64,000 nt of DNA from Trebonia kvetii. Lineage in GTDB: Bacteria; Actinomycetota; Actinomycetes; Streptosporangiales; Streptosporangiaceae. Below, in pieces: positions 50,718-59,924 of the stretch. A program made the position numbers and the translations under genes. Below the pieces are notes generated by a model. That model did not search any database. It saw only the letters and a program-made list of their open reading frames with translations, and was not told the DNA's origin. The stretch spans positions 1,240,001 through 1,304,000 of the forward strand of contig NZ_RPFW01000002.1 of assembly GCF_007827045.1 (NCBI RefSeq), given 5' to 3'. Each line of letters starts with the position of its first letter. Within the stretch, counting starts at the first letter, position 1.

Positions 50718-53060
50718 TCAGCCGGCGGACTCCGCGATGAGCTCGAGGATGCGGGCCGGCGGCAGGTGCTGCTCGTAGATGCGCACGCCGAACGGCGCGA
50801 GCGCGTCCTCGATCGCGTTCACCAGGGTGGGCGGCGCGACGATCATGCCGCCCTCGCCAACGCCGCGGAAGTTGACGTCGGCGTCGAGCGGCACGGTCTC
50901 CAGGTGTTCGATCTCGAACCGGGGAATCTCGCAGGCGGTCGGCAGGAGGTAGTCCATGAACGTGGCCGACTGGTAGTTGCCGTCCTCGTCGTAGGCGGAC
51001 CGTTCGAGCAGCACGGCGCCGATGCCCTGGGCGATGCCGCCGCGGATCTGCCCCTCGACGACCGCCGGGTTGATGAGCGCGCCGCAGTCCTCGGCCGCGA
51101 CGTAGCGCTCGACGGTGACGATGCCGGTCTCCACGTCGACCTCGACGATGGCGCAGTGGCTGCCGCCCGACCAGCCGCCCTCGCCGCCGTCGAACGAGGC
51201 CTCGACCTCCAGGCTGGTGTCGACGTCGGGGCCGAACTCCCCCGACGCGGCCCGCCTGGCGACCTCGCCCACGCCGATCGCGGTGTCGGGGTCGCCGACC
51301 ACCTGGACCTGGCCGTCGACGATCTCCAGGTCCGCGGCGCTCGCCTCGATGAGCAGCGACGCGATGTCGAGCACCTTGCCCTTCAGCTGCCTGGCGCCGT
51401 GCAGCGCGACACCGCCGGTCATGGTGGCCGACCTGCTGCCGCCGGTGAACCCGAACGGCACCACGGCACTGTCCCCGACGACGACGCGGACCTGCTCGAA
51501 CGGCACGCCGAACTCGTCGGCGGCGATCTGCGCGAGGGTGGTCTGGTGGCTCTGGCCGTGCGGCATCTGGCCGGTGAACAGCGTCACGATGCCGTCTTCC
51601 GACAGCATCAGGCGCATGTGCTCCAGGCTCATCGGGCCGCTCGGCGCGCCCGGCTGGCGCGGTCCAGGCGCGGCCTCGATGAAGGTCGCGAGGCCGATGC
51701 CCAGGTAGCGGCCCCTGGCGCGTTCCTGCGCCTGGCGGCGCCGGAAGGCGGGGATGTCCACCATCTGCGCGACCCGCTCAAGCGACTCCCGCGTGGTGAC
51801 ACCGACCAGCGGGCGGCCGGTGACCATCGAAAATGGCGGGTCGGTGCGCGGTGCGACGTTGCGCAGCCGGATCTCAAGCGGGTCGAGGCCGAGGTCCTTC
51901 GCGAGCACATCGAGAATGCGCTCCCTGACGAACGTCTCCGACGCCCACGGGCCGCGGTAGGCGACGTAGGAGGCCTTGTTGGTGGCGACCGCCGTCGACT
52001 CGAAGCCGAACGCCGCGAGCTTGTACGGTCCCGGCATCATCGCCTCCACGATGCCGGCCACCATCGTGCCCATCACCGGGTACGCCCCGATGTCGATCAC
52101 CATCGCCACGTCGAGCCCGAGCAGGTCGCCGTCCTTGCTGACGGCGGCGCGCACGTCGAAGCTCTCCTCGCGGGCGTGCCCCGACGCGGCGAGGTTCTCG
52201 CTGCGGTCCTCGGTCCACTTGACCGGCCTGCCCAGCGCGCGCGACGCGGCCGCGACCGCGAGTTCCTCGCGGGACGCGCCGATCTTCAGCCCGAACGAGC
52301 CGCCGATGTCACCGGCGAGCACACGCACCTTGTCGGGCTCAATGCCCAGGCGCATGGCGATGCCCAGCTTCGTCATGTGCACGCCCTGCGTCGCGGCATG
52401 CGCCGTGAGGATGCCGGTGCCGGCATCGTAATCCGCGACGATGCCGCGGCCCTCCATCGGCACGTTCTGGTGCCTGTGCACGTCGATGTGGAACTCGCTA
52501 ACCAGGTCCGCGCCGGCGAACGTGCCGGCCACGTCGCCAAACTCGGTGCGCTTGTGCGGGCCGATGATGTTGTCGTCCAGGTTGGCGAACAGCGGCGGGC
52601 TGCCGGCGTCGAGGGCGGCGGCCGCGCTGGCCACCGGGGGGAGGTCTTCGTAGTCGACCTCGACGAGCTCGCAGCCGTCCTCGGCCAGGTACCGGCTCTC
52701 CGCGACCACGATCGCCACCGGGTCGCCGACGAAACGCACCTTGTCCGTGGCGAGCAGGGTGTACTCGGGCGCGGGCCCGCCGCCGCCCATCATCGCGAAC
52801 AGCGGATCCTGCCCGGGTAGCGTCATCGCCGCCATGTCCGCCCCGGTGTACACCGCGACGACGCCCGGCAGTTCCCTGGCGGCCGCGGCGTCCACCGCGA
52901 CCACCCGCCCGTGGGCCAGCGGCGAGCGGACGAACGCCGCGTGCAGCATGCCGGGCAGCTTGATGTCGTCGACGTAGCGCCCGCCGCCGGTGAGGATCCG
53001 GGGATCTTCCGAGCGCTTGACGCTCGTGCCGGTGTAGCGCTGGGCCGCGATCTGGGTCAT
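50718..53060 (-). CDS. Molybdenum-binding large subunit, CO/xanthine dehydrogenase family
   Basis: 780 residues from the ATG at 53060. Family signatures are [115 protein letters not shown] and [23 protein letters not shown]. The active-site loop reads [11 protein letters not shown] (about 367) instead of AYxCSFR of true (form I) CO dehydrogenases, so CO oxidation is not predicted. The substrate is probably an aldehyde or N-heterocycle. Operon order medium-small-large; the small-subunit stop and this start are 15 bp apart. Confidence 0.9.
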   Translation of the reverse strand: MTQIAAQRYTGTSVKRSEDPRILTGGGRYVDDIKLPGMLHAAFVRSPLAHGRVVAVDAAAARELPGVVAVYTGADMAAMTLPGQDPLFAMMGGGGPAPEYTLLATDKVRFVGDPVAIVVAESRYLAEDGCELVEVDYEDLPPVASAAAALDAGSPPLFANLDDNIIGPHKRTEFGDVAGTFAGADLVSEFHIDVHRHQNVPMEGRGIVADYDAGTGILTAHAATQGVHMTKLGIAMRLGIEPDKVRVLAGDIGGSFGLKIGASREELAVAAASRALGRPVKWTEDRSENLAASGHAREESFDVRAAVSKDGDLLGLDVAMVIDIGAYPVMGTMVAGIVEAMMPGPYKLAAFGFESTAVATNKASYVAYRGPWASETFVRERILDVLAKDLGLDPLEIRLRNVAPRTDPPFSMVTGRPLVGVTTRESLERVAQMVDIPAFRRRQAQERARGRYLGIGLATFIEAAPGPRQPGAPSGPMSLEHMRLMLSEDGIVTLFTGQMPHGQSHQTTLAQIAADEFGVPFEQVRVVVGDSAVVPFGFTGGSRSATMTGGVALHGARQLKGKVLDIASLLIEASAADLEIVDGQVQVVGDPDTAIGVGEVARRAASGEFGPDVDTSLEVEASFDGGEGGWSGGSHCAIVEVDVETGIVTVERYVAAEDCGALINPAVVEGQIRGGIAQGIGAVLLERSAYDEDGNYQSATFMDYLLPTACEIPRFEIEHLETVPLDADVNFRGVGEGGMIVAPPTLVNAIEDALAPFGVRIYEQHLPPARILELIAESAG

Positions 53061-53075
53061 CGTCGCTCCCCTCGG

Positions 53076-53546
53076 TCAGGCTTCCCTGCTGCGCCGCGCG
53101 GCCAGCAGGACGCCATCGATGATGCTCTGGTAGCCGGTGCAGCGGCAGATGTTGCCGGACAGCGCCTCGCGGATCTCCCGCTCCTCCGCGTCCGGGTGCG
53201 CGTCAAGGAACGCGGTGGCCTGCATGACAAACCCCGGTGTGCAAAACCCGCACTGGAAGCTGTGCGAGTCCGCCATCGCCTGCTGCAGCGTGCCGAGCTC
53301 GCCGTCGGGCGCGAGACCCTCGATCGTGGTCACCTCGCTGCCCGCGGCCTGCACGGCGAGCATCAGGCAGGAGCGCACCGCCCTGCCGTCCACGATGACC
53401 GTGCATGCGCCGCAGACCCCGTGCTCGCAGCCGAGATGGGTCCCGGTCAGGTCGAGGTCGTCGCGCAGGAAGTCGGCCAGCGTCTTGCGCGCCTCAACCG
53501 AGCCGGCGCGGGCGGCGCCGTTGACGCTCACGGTGATGTCCACCAT
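53076..53546 (-). CDS. 2Fe-2S small subunit of the molybdenum hydroxylase
   Basis: 156 residues from the ATG at 53546. Both iron-sulfur clusters are visible: the plant-type ferredoxin set CEHGVCGACTVIVDGRAVRSC (residues about 44-64) and the helical-domain set CGFCTPGFVMQA...GNICRCTGYQSIIDGV. It passes electrons from the molybdenum centre to the FAD subunit. Three bases separate it from the FAD gene. Confidence 0.93.
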   Translation of the reverse strand: MVDITVSVNGAARAGSVEARKTLADFLRDDLDLTGTHLGCEHGVCGACTVIVDGRAVRSCLMLAVQAAGSEVTTIEGLAPDGELGTLQQAMADSHSFQCGFCTPGFVMQATAFLDAHPDAEEREIREALSGNICRCTGYQSIIDGVLLAARRSREA

Positions 53547-53549
53547 CGG

Positions 53550-54437
53550 TTAGTGCCTCCCCTGGGCGCTGTTTCGCTCGGCACTGTCCGCGGCGGCGCG
53601 CAGCGCGCGACGGACCAGCGTTGCCGCGATCTTCTTCCGGTACTCCGCCGAGCCGTGCAGGTCGGCGGGCGGGTCGATGCCGGCGGTCGCGGCGCGGGCC
53701 GCCTCGTCGAACAGCTCGGCCGACGGCCGCTCGCCGTTGAGCAGGGCTTCTGCCTCCGCCGCACGGACCGGCACGTCGGCGACGCCGGAGAACGCGAGCC
53801 GCGCGTCGGTGATCACGCCGCCGGCCAGCGTCAGCGAGGCCGCGAGACCGACGATGGCGAAGTCCCCGTGGCGCCTGGCGACCTCCTGGAAGGCCACGCC
53901 GGTGCCCGGCGCCGCCACCGGGAAGCGGATCTCGGTGAGGAGCTCTTCCGGGCGGCGTGCCGTCGTCAGGTATCCCTGGAACCAGTCCGCCGCCGGGATG
54001 ACACGTCCCCGCGCCCGGCCCCGCAGCACGAACTCGGCGTCGAGGGCCAGCGCGACCGCGGGCAGCTCGCCCGCCGCATCGGCGTGCGCCAGGCTGCCGC
54101 CGATCGTGCCGCGGCTGCGGATCGCCTCGTGGCCGATGAGCGGCAGGGCGGCCGCGAGCAGCGGCACGTCGCTGGCGACCGCCGCCGATTCCTCTGCCTG
54201 GTACTCGCGGGTCATCGCGCCGATGGCCAGGTGACCGTTGACCCGTGACACGCCGGACAGCTCGGTCACGCCGTTGATGTCGATAAGCACCGCGGGTCGG
54301 GCCAGCCGCAGCGCGAGCAACGGGATCAGGCTCTGACCGCCGGCGAGCACGCTCGCCTCGTCCTGATGCTCGGCGAGCAAGGCGACGGCCTCGGCCGTCG
54401 TCGTAGGCGCCTCGTACTCAACGGAAGGTAGCTTCAT
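53550..54437 (-). CDS. FAD-binding medium subunit of the molybdenum hydroxylase
   Basis: 295 residues from the ATG at 54437, the first gene of the operon. The FAD motifs ASVLAGGQSLIPLLALRLARP and RSRGTIGGSLAHADAAGELPAVALALDA, plus EILTEIRFP-type VAAP, match CoxM-like proteins. It accepts electrons from the iron-sulfur subunit and passes them to an acceptor. An upstream extension to 54467 adds ten unlikely residues. Confidence 0.92.
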   Translation of the reverse strand: MKLPSVEYEAPTTTAEAVALLAEHQDEASVLAGGQSLIPLLALRLARPAVLIDINGVTELSGVSRVNGHLAIGAMTREYQAEESAAVASDVPLLAAALPLIGHEAIRSRGTIGGSLAHADAAGELPAVALALDAEFVLRGRARGRVIPAADWFQGYLTTARRPEELLTEIRFPVAAPGTGVAFQEVARRHGDFAIVGLAASLTLAGGVITDARLAFSGVADVPVRAAEAEALLNGERPSAELFDEAARAATAGIDPPADLHGSAEYRKKIAATLVRRALRAAADSAERNSAQGRH

Positions 54438-54602
54438 CGGCCCGCCCCTTAACGCCTGATGGCACACGCGGTTTTGACTCTAGCGAACATCTCAGGCCCA
54501 TGGCACCCGCCGGGCGGGCGCCGTCCGCGGGGCGGGGGTCCGGCCCCGGCGACGCTCTTCGGCGAATCGCGGTGCGGTCTTCGGTGTTGGCCGGCCGGTA
54601 AT

Positions 54603-54668
54603 CCGCGTGTCGACCGCCCGAGTTCCGCGTGTCCGCCGACCGAGTTCCGCGTGTCCGGCGGTCGGGTT
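54603..54668. repeat. Three tandem 22-bp repeats upstream of the 54700 gene
   Basis: Units 54603-54624, 54625-54646 and 54647-54668 share CCGCGTGTC...CGRGTT. The 22-bp period (about two helical turns) and a following -10 (TATGAT, 54687-54692) suggest a regulator-binding array between the divergent molybdenum operon and the gene at 54700. Confidence 0.55.
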
Positions 54669-54699
54669 CCGCGCCACCGCCGCGGCTATGATCGGGCGG

Positions 54700-55398
54700 G
54701 TGAGGCATAACCCGTCCACCGTGGTAGTCCTCGCCGGGCAGCCGCGCGAGGACGTTCTCTCCGCCGTCGGCCGATCGCTCAACGTCGTCCTCGTCCGGCC
54801 GGAGTTGCCCGCGGGCGGGGCAGGCCGTGCCGGTGGCGGCACGGCGGAGGGCGAAACCGCGGACGGCAGGATTGAGGTGGCCGCCGTCGCGCTGCGCAGG
54901 GCCGCGGCGGTGTCCGCGCCCTACGTACTTGTCGCCGCCGACCCGCTGGCCGACGTCGCCGCGTCGTGGCAGGCGATGTGGTCGCTCACGGCCGAGAGCC
55001 ACGGGAGCGACGAGTTCGAGCTGCGCGCGGCGGAGGCCATGGCCACCTGGCGGGCGAAACGCTTTGAAATGCCGGACTATTACCTGGTTCTCGCCGAGGA
55101 GACTGGGGCCGGCCCGGCCGGCGCACTTGAGCCAGTCGGCGCGCACGAGGCGGGCGCCGCGGCGCCGCGCCCTGATTTCTATCTGGGGCCACTGCGCGCC
55201 GTCCGGCCGAACCGGGTGGCAGTGGCCGCGGGCGCCTCGCCCGCCGCGCAGGCGGACGCGCTCCTGAGCGAGCTCGGGTCCCTGCGGCACGGGCCATGGT
55301 GGCCAGCACTCGACGAGATCCTGCGAACGGTGCGCGGCTTCTACCCTGGCGCTCTCGCGGAGTCCCCGGCGGCGGGGCAGGCCAGCCTGCTCGCCTAG
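54700..55398 (+). CDS. Conserved-looking hypothetical protein next to the molybdenum-hydroxylase operon
   Basis: 232 residues from the GTG at 54700, seven bases after TATGAT, so probably leaderless; an ATG at 54688 lies inside the -10 and is less likely. The N-terminus RHNPSTVVVLAGQPREDVLSAVGRSLNVVLVRPEL looks like a beta-alpha nucleotide-type fold. A helical middle follows (SAPYVLVAADPLADVAASWQAMW, ATWRAKRFEMPDYYLVLAEE), and the end reads WWPALDEILRTVRGFYPGAL. I recognise no family. Its divergent position suggests a possible link to the molybdenum enzyme. Confidence 0.65.
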   Translation: MRHNPSTVVVLAGQPREDVLSAVGRSLNVVLVRPELPAGGAGRAGGGTAEGETADGRIEVAAVALRRAAAVSAPYVLVAADPLADVAASWQAMWSLTAESHGSDEFELRAAEAMATWRAKRFEMPDYYLVLAEETGAGPAGALEPVGAHEAGAAAPRPDFYLGPLRAVRPNRVAVAAGASPAAQADALLSELGSLRHGPWWPALDEILRTVRGFYPGALAESPAAGQASLLA

Positions 55399-55491
55399 CC
55401 GCTCCACGACGGCCCGCTGCGCAGGCGGCCAGAGAAGATGAGCCGAGCGCGCGGGGACGGCTGACTGCCGAGGCCGGGTCTGTCAGCTTCG

Positions 55492-55579
55492 CTTAACCGC
55501 CGGTGGGATAAAGGGTACAAAGCGGACGGGAATGTGGTCGCCGGTTAAGCAGAGGCGGGAAAAGTGGTCGCCGGTTAAG
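55492..55579. repeat. GTGGTCGCCGGTTAAG direct repeats
   Basis: Exact 16-bp copies at 55534-55549 and 55564-55579 (30-bp period), with a related inverted copy CTTAACCGCCGG at 55492-55503. They lie in the 352-bp gap before the MBL gene, which otherwise shows no gene. Confidence 0.55.
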
Positions 55580-55750
55580 AAAAGAGCGTCGCCGGATCCG
55601 GCTGGAGAAAGACGCAGTGACCGATGTGGCGGGAGGGCCCGGGCGGGCGTGGCACTGGATGGCGGCGGCTCACGCTCTCGCGGCGGGCGCCGAGGGGTCA
55701 TGGGGCGGGGTGGCGAAGACACGGAACCGTTCGGCGGATAGATTTTTCTC

Positions 55751-56404
55751 GTGACTTACACGGGAGACGTGACTGTTGGCGGGCCGTCGGACACGCGGGA
55801 AATCGGCGGCGTGACCCTGACCAAGCTCGCGGTGGGCGAGATGCACAACAACGCCTACCTCCTTGTCGATGGAACCGGGCAGGGGCTGCTCATCGACGCG
55901 GCCGCCGAGCCCGAGCGACTGCTCGCGATGATCGGCGACACGCCGGTCGTGAAGATCGTGACCACGCACCAGCACCCCGACCACTGGCAGGCGCTCGCCG
56001 CGGTGAAGGCGGCGACCGGCGCCGTCACCGTGGCGCACCCCGCGGACGCGCCGGGCATCCCGGTGCCGACCGACGAGCTCGTCGAGGACGGCGGCACGAT
56101 CAGCTTCGGCGACACGGTGCTGTCGGTGACGCACCTGGTCGGGCACACACCGGGGTCGATCGCGCTGACCCTGGACGTCGGCGGGACCGCGCCGCACCTG
56201 TTCACCGGGGACTGCCTGTTCCCCGGCGGGGTCGGCAACACACAGAAGGACCCGGCGCGGTTCTCCTCGCTGTACGCGGATGTCGTGGCTAAGGTGTTCG
56301 ACCGGCTGCCCGACGCGACCTGGGTGTATCCCGGCCACGGCGGCGACACCACGCTCGGGGCGGAGCGGCCGCACCTGGAGGAGTGGCGCGCCCGGGGCTG
56401 GTAA
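55751..56404 (+). CDS. MBL-fold metallohydrolase (glyoxalase-II-like)
   Basis: 217 residues from a GTG at 55751; TAGATT six bases upstream and no Shine-Dalgarno suggest a leaderless start. The zinc motif THQHPDHWQAL (HxHxDH), LVGHTPGSIAL, HLFTGDCLFPGGVGNTQKD (Asp) and VYPGHGGDTTLG (His) complete the metallo-beta-lactamase site. Such actinobacterial proteins are usually thioesterases/glyoxalase-II relatives. Cytosolic. Confidence 0.88.
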   Translation: MTYTGDVTVGGPSDTREIGGVTLTKLAVGEMHNNAYLLVDGTGQGLLIDAAAEPERLLAMIGDTPVVKIVTTHQHPDHWQALAAVKAATGAVTVAHPADAPGIPVPTDELVEDGGTISFGDTVLSVTHLVGHTPGSIALTLDVGGTAPHLFTGDCLFPGGVGNTQKDPARFSSLYADVVAKVFDRLPDATWVYPGHGGDTTLGAERPHLEEWRARGW

Positions 56405-56594
56405 GACCTCATCACCGCGCGTCACGGCTCGCTCAGTTACGGGCCGGCGGAAGCGTCTCCGGCTGCCCTCGGAGCCGTCCCGGCGTCATCGTGCTCGTGC
56501 CGCCGACCCGCGCCGAGCCGGACCGGCCAGCCCGGCTGCCTCTTGGTGCGAACGGGGCGGCCACGAGGACCGCAGCCTGGGTTGCCCGTATCGG

Positions 56595-56972
56595 TCAGAT
56601 TGTCACCACGTTGACGACGAGCGAGGCGATCGTGGCCAAGGCCCGAGCTTGCCCATAGCGCCGTGCGTCCGCGGGCGGCCGCAGGTGCGCGTATGCGCCG
56701 AGGAACACGTAGGTGAGTACGGGCGCCAGCCAGTCGTTCGCGGAGAAGCCTGCCAGGCCATCGGCGTTGAGCTGGGGCATGTTCGCCGAGACTCTCCAGA
56801 GGAAGACCGACACCCCGGACAGCAAGGCGACCGCGGACAGGTCAGTCCACGCGCCGTGAGGCAGCCGCCAGAACGCTGCGGCGGACGCGAGCACCGTGGT
56901 GACCACGGCGGTCAGCAGGATGTGGGCGTGGCTGAACGTCGAGCCGGAGGCCAGGGCCGTGTTCGTTGCATG
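56595..56972 (-). pseudogene. Membrane protein, start out of frame or lost
   Basis: The frame reads NTALASGSTFSHAHILLTAVVTTVLASAAAFWRL, two further hydrophobic helices and a C-terminus LVVNVVTI before a TGA stop. A good Shine-Dalgarno (AAGGAG) and ATG lie at its 5' end, but that ATG is out of frame with it by one base. Either a frameshift has occurred or the native start was lost in the join with the preceding truncated gene. About 120 residues with three helices; family unknown. Confidence 0.5.
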
Positions 56973-56989
56973 CTCCTTGATGGTCTGGC

Positions 56990-57238
56990 GTCGACGGCGT
57001 CGGCGTCGCGGAACCAGATCCGCTCGCGGCGTTCCTTGCCGCGGGCCCGCATCCAGGCGGCCAGGTCCTGCCGGGTGCCGGGGTCGTCGGCGATCACGGT
57101 TTCCATGAAGCCGGGTTTCCCGGCGAGGAACAGCTGCCCGCCGGATTTGGGGGCGGTGATCGCGGCAGCGGCCATGAGCTTGGCGACCTGGCGGACCGTG
57201 TCGGCCCGCAGGTCGTCGTAGCCGATGGTGCCGGTCAT
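56990..57238 (-). pseudogene. 3'-truncated gene, DUF2148-like N-terminus
   Basis: The ATG at 57238 overlaps the stop of the ChrB-C-like gene (ATGA), so it is the fourth gene of that operon. It reads MTGTIGYDDLRADTVRQVAKLMAAAAITAPKSGGQLFLAGKPGF...ERIWFRDADAVDA, resembling the start of a ferredoxin-domain/DUF2148-type protein. After about residue 85 it runs into the 5' region of the membrane-protein fragment and loses similarity. Expected Cys-rich C-terminus absent. Confidence 0.5.
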
Positions 57239-57675
57239 GCCGCGGCGGGCACCTGGCGCTGGCACCAGGCGTAGAGCGCGTCGTAGACGAACCGGCCCTT
57301 CTCCAGCAGCCGGTGGTCGTCGGCTTCAACGTCAAGCCCGCCCACGCCGATCGCGAGCAGTCCGGGCCCGGCCGGGTCGCTGTCCAGGTCCTCGGCGATG
57401 TCGGCGGCGTGCACGATGCGGGCCAGGCGGATCAGCGCCGGGTCGCCGTCCAGGCCGTATTCGTCGATGAGGACCTCGAAGGTGCACCTGGCGCCGCGGT
57501 GGGTGTAGCGGGCGCCCGGCGCGTCGAAGCTGATGGCGTCCTCGCGGGCGGCTGCGTCCAGGACCTGGCCGGCGGGGACGTAGAGGATCTCCGCGGCGGG
57601 GTCGATGAACTTGGCGATCAGCCAGGGACAGGCGATCCGGTCGGTCTTGGGGCGGGCGCGGGTGATCCATTTCAT
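57235..57675 (-). CDS. ChrB C-terminal-domain protein (chromate-resistance type)
   Basis: 146 residues, ATG at 57675 overlapping the preceding gene's stop. KWITRARPKTDRIACPWLIAKFIDPAAEILYVPAGQVLDAA, then FEVLIDEYGLDGDPALIRLARIVHAADIAED and GRFVYDALYAW, match the ChrB C-terminal domain, which is normally fused behind an N-terminal regulatory domain. A paralogue lies on the opposite strand at 59921-60358 (WATRPGIHVDRAACAWLIRRYVDP). Third gene of an operon with an MFS transporter and an ABM-like protein. Confidence 0.82.
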   Translation of the reverse strand: MKWITRARPKTDRIACPWLIAKFIDPAAEILYVPAGQVLDAAAREDAISFDAPGARYTHRGARCTFEVLIDEYGLDGDPALIRLARIVHAADIAEDLDSDPAGPGLLAIGVGGLDVEADDHRLLEKGRFVYDALYAWCQRQVPAAA

Positions 57676-58031
57676 GACGTCTCCTCGGATATGTGCGGCG
57701 GGTTACGGGACTGGTCGTGCGCGGTGAGTCCTGGCAAGTTGAGGTAGCCTCCGGTCACCTCGTAGCGGGTGATCGGCCGGTAGGTGACCGCCTGGTGGAC
57801 CTCGCTGGCGGTCAGGGCATCGCGGTCCGGGGTGGCGATCCACGCGTCGAATACCTCGTGGCTCGGCCACACGGTGACCACGACGATGTCAGCGCCCGGG
57901 TCGGCGGGCTCGCAGACAAGCTCGGCGAGGATGCCATGCTGCTGGCGGACGGCGCGCCCGGCGTCGATCCAGGCCAGGTACGGGTCCCGCCATTCTGGCG
58001 GGACGGAGACGGTGCGCAGGCAGACGATCAC
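57672..58031 (-). CDS. Antibiotic-biosynthesis-monooxygenase-like (ABM) domain protein
   Basis: 119 residues from a GTG at 58031 with GGGGAG upstream, overlapping the MFS stop (GTGA). The ferredoxin-like ABM pattern VIVCLRTVSVPPEWRDPYLAWIDAGRAVRQQHGILAELVCEPADPGADIVVVTVWPSHEVFDAWIATPDRDAL is clear. Small cytosolic heme- or quinone-linked monooxygenase folds of this kind also occur as simple stress proteins. Coupled at both ends. Confidence 0.78.
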   Translation of the reverse strand: MIVCLRTVSVPPEWRDPYLAWIDAGRAVRQQHGILAELVCEPADPGADIVVVTVWPSHEVFDAWIATPDRDALTASEVHQAVTYRPITRYEVTGGYLNLPGLTAHDQSRNPPHISEETS

Positions 58032-59356
58032 GGCGGCTCCCCGGGTGAGGCGGTAACGGTAGCGATGGCAGCGCTGCCGGGGCCTGGCGGGCCGGCGCGG
58101 GTTGTCAGGCCGAGGCGGTGCGCCCAGCACCACAGGGCAAGGTCATAGCCGGATTTGACCGCGCCGGCGACGACCAGCGGCGCGCCGAGGGCGAGCTGCT
58201 GGACCAGGCCGGCGGCCAGCGGTCCGGCCGGCCGGACCGTGTACCGGGAGGCGTTGGTGACCGCGGCGGCCGCGGTGCGCTCTGCGGGGGTGACGACGGT
58301 CATGACCAGCGCCTGGCGGGTGGGGACGTCCATCTGCGACAGCGTGGTGCGGGCGAGCAGCAGCAGCGCCGCGACGCCGAACGTGGGCGCGAACGCGACA
58401 GCGGCAAGCAGCACGTTGCTGGGCAGGTGCGTGCCGACCATGGTGGCGACCAGCCCGAAACGGCGGGCCAGCAGCGGTGCCAGCGCGACCGAGACCGCCT
58501 GCACCACTGAGACCGCGAAGAACAGCCAGCCCAGCGCGGCAACCGATACGTGGTAGCGGTCGGTCAGGTAATAGGACAGGAACCCGGTGGTGACCAGGCC
58601 GCCGCCGGCGGCGTCGACCGCGAACAGGCCGGCCAGCCGCCGCACCACCGCCCGGGACGGGCCGAGCCGTGACCGGACCCGGCCTGCCGGCCCTGGCGAG
58701 CCGGTCGAGGCGGCGGGGGCCTCGACGGCAGGGGACAGGCGCGCGGCCAGGACCGCGCCGGTTATCCCGACCGGGACCAGGACCAGGAACAGCCATCCGT
58801 GCACACCCCCCGTGGCGCCGTGAGGGCCCAGGCCGGTAAGCGTCACGGCAAGCGAGCCGAGAGCGCCGGCGGCAGCGCCGATCATGTTGTACCGCCCGTA
58901 CACCGTCGCAGTGCCCGCGTCCTCGGCGGCCAGCATCACCTGCTCCAGCGTGGTCGCCGGGCCGTTGTCGACCACGTCGGTCGACAGCGTGCCGGTCAGC
59001 GCCACGACCAGCAGGACCCACAGCGGCGCGCCCGCCGCGACCAGCACGCCCGCGACGGCGATGCCGAAGAAGAACGCCGCATACGAACGGCGGCGGCCGA
59101 ACCGGTCACCGAACGCGCCCACCGCCAGGCTGGCCAGCGCGGTCCCCGCGATCAGCGCCGTCAGCACCGCGGCTGCCTGCAGGCTGCTGTACCCGCGGGC
59201 GGCGAGCAGCGCCCCCAGCAAGACCGCGGTGAACCCGTAGCCGGCAGCCCGCACCCCCTGCCCGGCCACCAGCAGCCTGGCATCCCCGGTCAGGCCCGGG
59301 TGCGGGGACCTCACCGGGCCCCCGTCACTGCCGTGTTGCCGCGCTGGCGGATGCAT
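58028..59356 (-). CDS. MFS transporter heading the ChrB-like operon
   Basis: 442 residues from the ATG at 59356; a GTG at 59314 with a G-rich leader is the alternative. Twelve helices. Motif A is present in GAFGDRFGRRRSYAAFFFG (about 80-100). The second half opens with RRLAGLFAVDAAGGGLVTTGFLSYYL. It takes the place usually held by ChrA in chromate loci, so it may export an oxyanion or another stressor. Its promoter region holds the 20-bp-phased palindromes at 59379-59414. Confidence 0.85.
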   Translation of the reverse strand: MHPPARQHGSDGGPVRSPHPGLTGDARLLVAGQGVRAAGYGFTAVLLGALLAARGYSSLQAAAVLTALIAGTALASLAVGAFGDRFGRRRSYAAFFFGIAVAGVLVAAGAPLWVLLVVALTGTLSTDVVDNGPATTLEQVMLAAEDAGTATVYGRYNMIGAAAGALGSLAVTLTGLGPHGATGGVHGWLFLVLVPVGITGAVLAARLSPAVEAPAASTGSPGPAGRVRSRLGPSRAVVRRLAGLFAVDAAGGGLVTTGFLSYYLTDRYHVSVAALGWLFFAVSVVQAVSVALAPLLARRFGLVATMVGTHLPSNVLLAAVAFAPTFGVAALLLLARTTLSQMDVPTRQALVMTVVTPAERTAAAAVTNASRYTVRPAGPLAAGLVQQLALGAPLVVAGAVKSGYDLALWCWAHRLGLTTRAGPPGPGSAAIATVTASPGEPP

Positions 59357-59378
59357 ACGTCGTGCACGAGTACGATTC

Positions 59379-59414
59379 TGCAACCACGGTCGCAATAGTG
59401 CAACCCCGGTCGCA
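59379..59414. promoter_or_regulatory. Two near-palindromic 16-bp operators, 20 bp apart
   Basis: TGCAACCACGGTCGCA (59379-59394) and TGCAACCCCGGTCGCA (59399-59414) differ at one base, and each is a near-perfect dyad (TGCRACC-NN-GGTYGCA). They lie between the divergent MFS and ChrB-N-like genes, so one dimeric regulator could control both operons. ChrB-type proteins are known regulators. Confidence 0.65.
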
Positions 59415-59444
59415 TCTCAGCTACACTCACTGGGGGTGATGCGC

Positions 59445-59924
59445 ATGAGCCAGGCCGAGGACTGGGTGCTGCTGGCCTACCGGCTGCCCCGCGTGCCGTC
59501 CACGCCGCGCTCGGCGGTCTGGCGCAAGCTCAAGCGGCTGGGCGTGGCCTGGCTCAGCGACGGGCTGGTGGCGCTGCCCGCCGACCCGCGCACCCGCGAG
59601 CAGCTCGAATGGGTTGCCGAAGAAGTCACCGAGCACGGCGGCGAGGCGACGGTGTGGCTGGGCCGCCCGCTCGACGCCCGGGCCGCGTCTGCAGTCGCGG
59701 GCCGGATGACGGCGGCGGTCGCCGCCGAGTACGACGCCCTGGCAGCCGAAGCGGCCACGCTGCGCAGCGCTGATGCCGCCGGCCGGCGCCGGGCCGTCAC
59801 GCGGCTGCGCCGTGAACTGCACCGCATCCAGGGCCGCGACTTTTTCGCCTGCCCGCAGCGGGAGGCCGCCCGGCTCGCAGTCGAGCAGCTGGCCGCGGCC
59901 GACACCGCCGGGACGCCCGCGTGA
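59445..59924 (+). CDS. ChrB N-terminal-domain protein
   Basis: 159 residues from the ATG at 59445, eight bases after GGGGG; a GTG at 59436 and an ATG at 59439 lie just upstream. WVLLAYRLPRVPSTPRSAVWRKLKRLGVAWLSDGLVALPADPRTREQLEWVAEEVTEHGGEATVWLGRP is the ChrB N-terminal region (winged-helix/PaaX-like), and RRELHRIQGRDFFACPQREAARLAVEQL closes it. It overlaps the next gene (GTGA). With 59921 it forms a ChrB split in two. Confidence 0.8.
   Translation: MSQAEDWVLLAYRLPRVPSTPRSAVWRKLKRLGVAWLSDGLVALPADPRTREQLEWVAEEVTEHGGEATVWLGRPLDARAASAVAGRMTAAVAAEYDALAAEAATLRSADAAGRRRAVTRLRRELHRIQGRDFFACPQREAARLAVEQLAAADTAGTPA

Noticed and set aside
50718..54437. Annotation as aerobic CO dehydrogenase (coxMSL)
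   Set aside because: The large subunit lacks the AYxCSFR active-site motif, so the cox gene symbols were not used.
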